Shown here: positions 62,263 to 64,000 of the stretch, one piece after another
How the letters are laid out: every line of letters begins with the position of its first letter
Numbering within the stretch: the first letter of the stretch is position 1
Origin: Branchiibius sp. NY16-3462-2
GTDB taxonomy: Bacteria; Actinomycetota; Actinomycetes; Actinomycetales; Dermatophilaceae
Direction: 5' to 3'
Length of the DNA: 64,000 bases
Assembly (NCBI RefSeq): GCF_001594145.1
Contig: NZ_LVCF01000043.1
Location: 137,525 to 201,524, forward strand
Translations under genes and position numbers: made by a program
Notes under the pieces: generated by a model
What the model was told of the DNA's origin: nothing
What the model saw: the letters and a program-made list of their open reading frames with translations, nothing else
Database searches by the model: none

Positions 62263-63968
62263 CTGACGTCCATCGCTTCGTCAGCCAACTCAAGGATCCT
62301 GTTGATGGCCACCCCTCCGATCCAGTTCCTAAAGAAATTCGCAACTCTTTCGACCTTCTTTAAGAGCGGACTCAGGTGTTTACCAATGTATCGAAAAGTG
62401 TATACTTCAGCGCCCTCACCCATTTTATCACCCAAGAAAGCCATGCCAATTTCTCTAAGATCACCGATCATCCACCGCAGCCAGTCGTTGCCGCGGTGAT
62501 AAACCCCCCACAACACCGCTCCGACTAATCTCAATACTACAGCACCTAGGGTGCAATAGTAGCCAACGCACCACTCCGCACTGAATATATGATTGTTGAA
62601 GTGATCAATCCATGCTGCGGCGTGTGCAGCACGACAGCGCCAATCGCACGACCAACCGCTATGGCGCCCGCTCGCGCCGCCGCCGCCCCCCTCACAAGTA
62701 GTACATTTTGAATTACCGGTCGGATCCGAGTCGTTAACCGGATCTGATGGGTATCCATAGGATGTCGAGTTACCCCCTACCATAGGGTCGACCGATAAAA
62801 ACAGACCGAGAACTGGCGTGTAGAGCCGCGCTCCCATAAGGGTGAACGCTGCCGGGGTTTCGGTGGATCTTTGGTCTGCTCCGAGGGCGCCGTAGCGGGC
62901 TGGTTGGGTGGTGGCGCCAACCGGGTTGCCGTATTCGTCGGCGAGGTAGTAGTTGGCCGGGTCGGTGTCGCCGGCGGCTGCGGTGGCGGTGACGTCGCCA
63001 TGTTGGTTGGTGATTTGGTAGGTGGCGGTTCCTGTCTGGTCGATGGTCGCGATGAGGTTGCCGTCAAGCCCGGTGATGTTGCGGGTGTAGTTGGATGCGT
63101 CAGCGTTTTCGGCGATCCAGTCCGGGGAATCGCCGGATGCCTGGTCGTAGTGGTTGGTTTTGGTGCCTGCTCCGGTTCCGGTGGTGACGTAGCTGGCGAA
63201 CCGGCCGGATGCGTCCAACGCCCAGGCGGTGGTCGTTCCGTTCTGGGTCATCGACCGGACCAGATCGTTGGTGTAGTAACTGTTGGTGACGTTCCCGCCG
63301 CCGCTGTTGGGGGCGTCGGCTGCCGGAAGGGTGCTGATCCGTCCGAATGCGTCGTATACCAGGCCGGTGTCGGTGCCGGAGGGTTGGAGGCGATCGGCGG
63401 TGTCGTAGCTGTGGGTGGTGCTGCTGGCTGGGGCCGTGGTTTGGCAGGTGTCGTTCCAGTACGGAGAGCTGGTGGGGTTGTACACAGCTTGGCTGGTGCG
63501 GTTGGAGTTATTGTCCAAGCCGTAGGTGCGCACATAGCACCCAAGGGATGCCGACGCATCAGTCGCCTTGGTGAGCCGGCCTGCACGGTCGTAGGTGTAG
63601 CCAGTCACCCGCATGAAACTGCTAGCACCAGCAGCGATGTCCAGCGCTGTGCGGCCATGCGCATCCGGGGACATGTATTCGTTCAGCCAGATTCGTCCGC
63701 CATTGACGTTGGTGCGCCATGTAGCAAACCCGGCCGAGTCACGAGTCGTCCTGGTAACCATCCCATTTGGCAACGTCTGCGTGTTCAGGTCCCCATCAGC
63801 GTCGTAGGTTGCGGTGATCGTGCCCAACCCGGTCACCGTTTCCGATGTTGCTTGGTCGCGGTACTCCCCGTTCGGGTCTGTTGGATTCTTTGTGTAAGTG
63901 GCATTGGCTAGTTCAGACCTAGGCGGTCGCCGTAGGTCAGGGACAGGACGTTCAGGATGTTCTTCCAC
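62259..63968 (-). CDS. RHS repeat core with C-terminal polymorphic toxin tip
   Basis: 569 residues visible from the first in-frame start (GTG 63968). YD repeats (TYDADGDLNTQTLPNGM, YTYDRAGRLTKATDAS, VYDAFGRIST) lead to the RHS core motif ARLYTPVLGLFLSVDPM and SDPTGN, after which 150 residues of unrelated sequence form the tip. The tip is Cys-rich (CTTC, CDWRC, WCVGYYC), has a hydrophobic stretch LGAVVLRLVGAVLWGVY, and is encoded in low-G+C DNA (about 62262-62711). The N-terminal shell is missing: another frame upstream carries RHS-like sequence and ends at a stop (63908-63910), so this is a broken gene, displaced cassette or frameshift. Confidence 0.8.
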   Translation of the reverse strand: MEEHPERPVPDLRRPPRSELANATYTKNPTDPNGEYRDQATSETVTGLGTITATYDADGDLNTQTLPNGMVTRTTRDSAGFATWRTNVNGGRIWLNEYMSPDAHGRTALDIAAGASSFMRVTGYTYDRAGRLTKATDASASLGCYVRTYGLDNNSNRTSQAVYNPTSSPYWNDTCQTTAPASSTTHSYDTADRLQPSGTDTGLVYDAFGRISTLPAADAPNSGGGNVTNSYYTNDLVRSMTQNGTTTAWALDASGRFASYVTTGTGAGTKTNHYDQASGDSPDWIAENADASNYTRNITGLDGNLIATIDQTGTATYQITNQHGDVTATAAAGDTDPANYYLADEYGNPVGATTQPARYGALGADQRSTETPAAFTLMGARLYTPVLGLFLSVDPMVGGNSTSYGYPSDPVNDSDPTGNSKCTTCEGGGGGASGRHSGWSCDWRCRAAHAAAWIDHFNNHIFSAEWCVGYYCTLGAVVLRLVGAVLWGVYHRGNDWLRWMIGDLREIGMAFLGDKMGEGAEVYTFRYIGKHLSPLLKKVERVANFFRNWIGGVAINRILELADEAMDVR

Positions 63969-64000
63969 CCGGCGATCTGCCCGGTGGGGTTGGGCCGGTT
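63908..64000 (-). pseudogene. End of an upstream RHS-like reading frame (runs off window)
   Basis: A 30-residue tail in a different frame, PTGQIAGWKNILNVLSLTYG and DRLGLN, then TAG at 63908-63910. It abuts and overlaps the start of the downstream RHS frame, suggesting one original gene split by a frameshift or a junction with a recombined cassette. Confidence 0.5.

Overview
The window is a stretch of a high-GC actinobacterial chromosome (roughly two thirds to three quarters G+C in most lines I counted). Several traits point to the order Micrococcales: the order glnK-amt-ftsY / smc-mutM-rnc-rpmF-yceD-coaD-rsmD-recG-DAK-rpmB / thiL-Lrp-DUF3515-ddl-gpsA-cofC-hup-leuD-leuC-ndgR, an HU protein with a long Lys/Ala tail, F420 genes, C4-type L32 and L28 proteins, frequent GTG starts and many leaderless promoters. 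The family (for example Dermacoccaceae) is a guess.

Layout. 1-4.4 kb: ammonium uptake (glnK start, amt), an MpaB-type oxygenase, ftsY and a small membrane protein. 4.4-13.3 kb: a serine hydrolase, then a LacI-controlled glycoside locus (lipoprotein, two permeases, GH5-like and GH1 hydrolases) with three matching palindromic operators. It sits between ftsY and smc, which are normally adjacent. 13.3-29.7 kb: smc, an MFS exporter, then a minus-strand housekeeping block (nitroreductase, map, M3 peptidase, mutM, rnc, rpmF, DUF177, coaD, rsmD, recG, DAK2 protein) ending with divergent rpmB. 29.8-35 kb: an accessory insert with a Dcu-type transporter, a CPBP protease, a methyltransferase and a sodium:solute symporter with a small membrane partner. 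35-45.7 kb: thiL, stand-alone Lrp domain, DUF3515 lipoprotein, ddl, a trans-sulfuration enzyme, gpsA, cofC, a cold-shock-like protein, hup, leuDC, ndgR and two crcB genes. 45.7-51.9 kb: accessory redox genes (DUF4188/MerR pair, two FMN/F420 split-barrel proteins, an FNT channel, an XRE regulator divergent from a CMD-AKR-cupin operon). 51.9-60 kb: tRNA-Glu, tRNA-Gln, HAD, gltX, DUF2017, clpS, pncB-pncA, a Tat-exported 5'-nucleotidase and an RDD protein. 60-64 kb: a degraded IS3 element next to a low-GC RHS toxin tip with a coupled downstream membrane protein that looks like its immunity gene.

How the genes work together. The LacI locus imports and hydrolyses a beta-linked oligosaccharide but has no ATPase of its own, so it presumably borrows a shared MsiK-type subunit. 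gltX lies beside the tRNAs for Glu and Gln, which fits indirect Gln-tRNA synthesis. pncB-pncA and the exported nucleotidase fit NAD/nucleotide salvage. cofC plus two candidate F420/FMN enzymes suggests an F420-using cell. Most novel to me are the RHS tip/immunity pair with its damaged IS neighbour, the unfamiliar LacI operator, and the recurring TANNNT-N6..8-start leaderless promoter layout.
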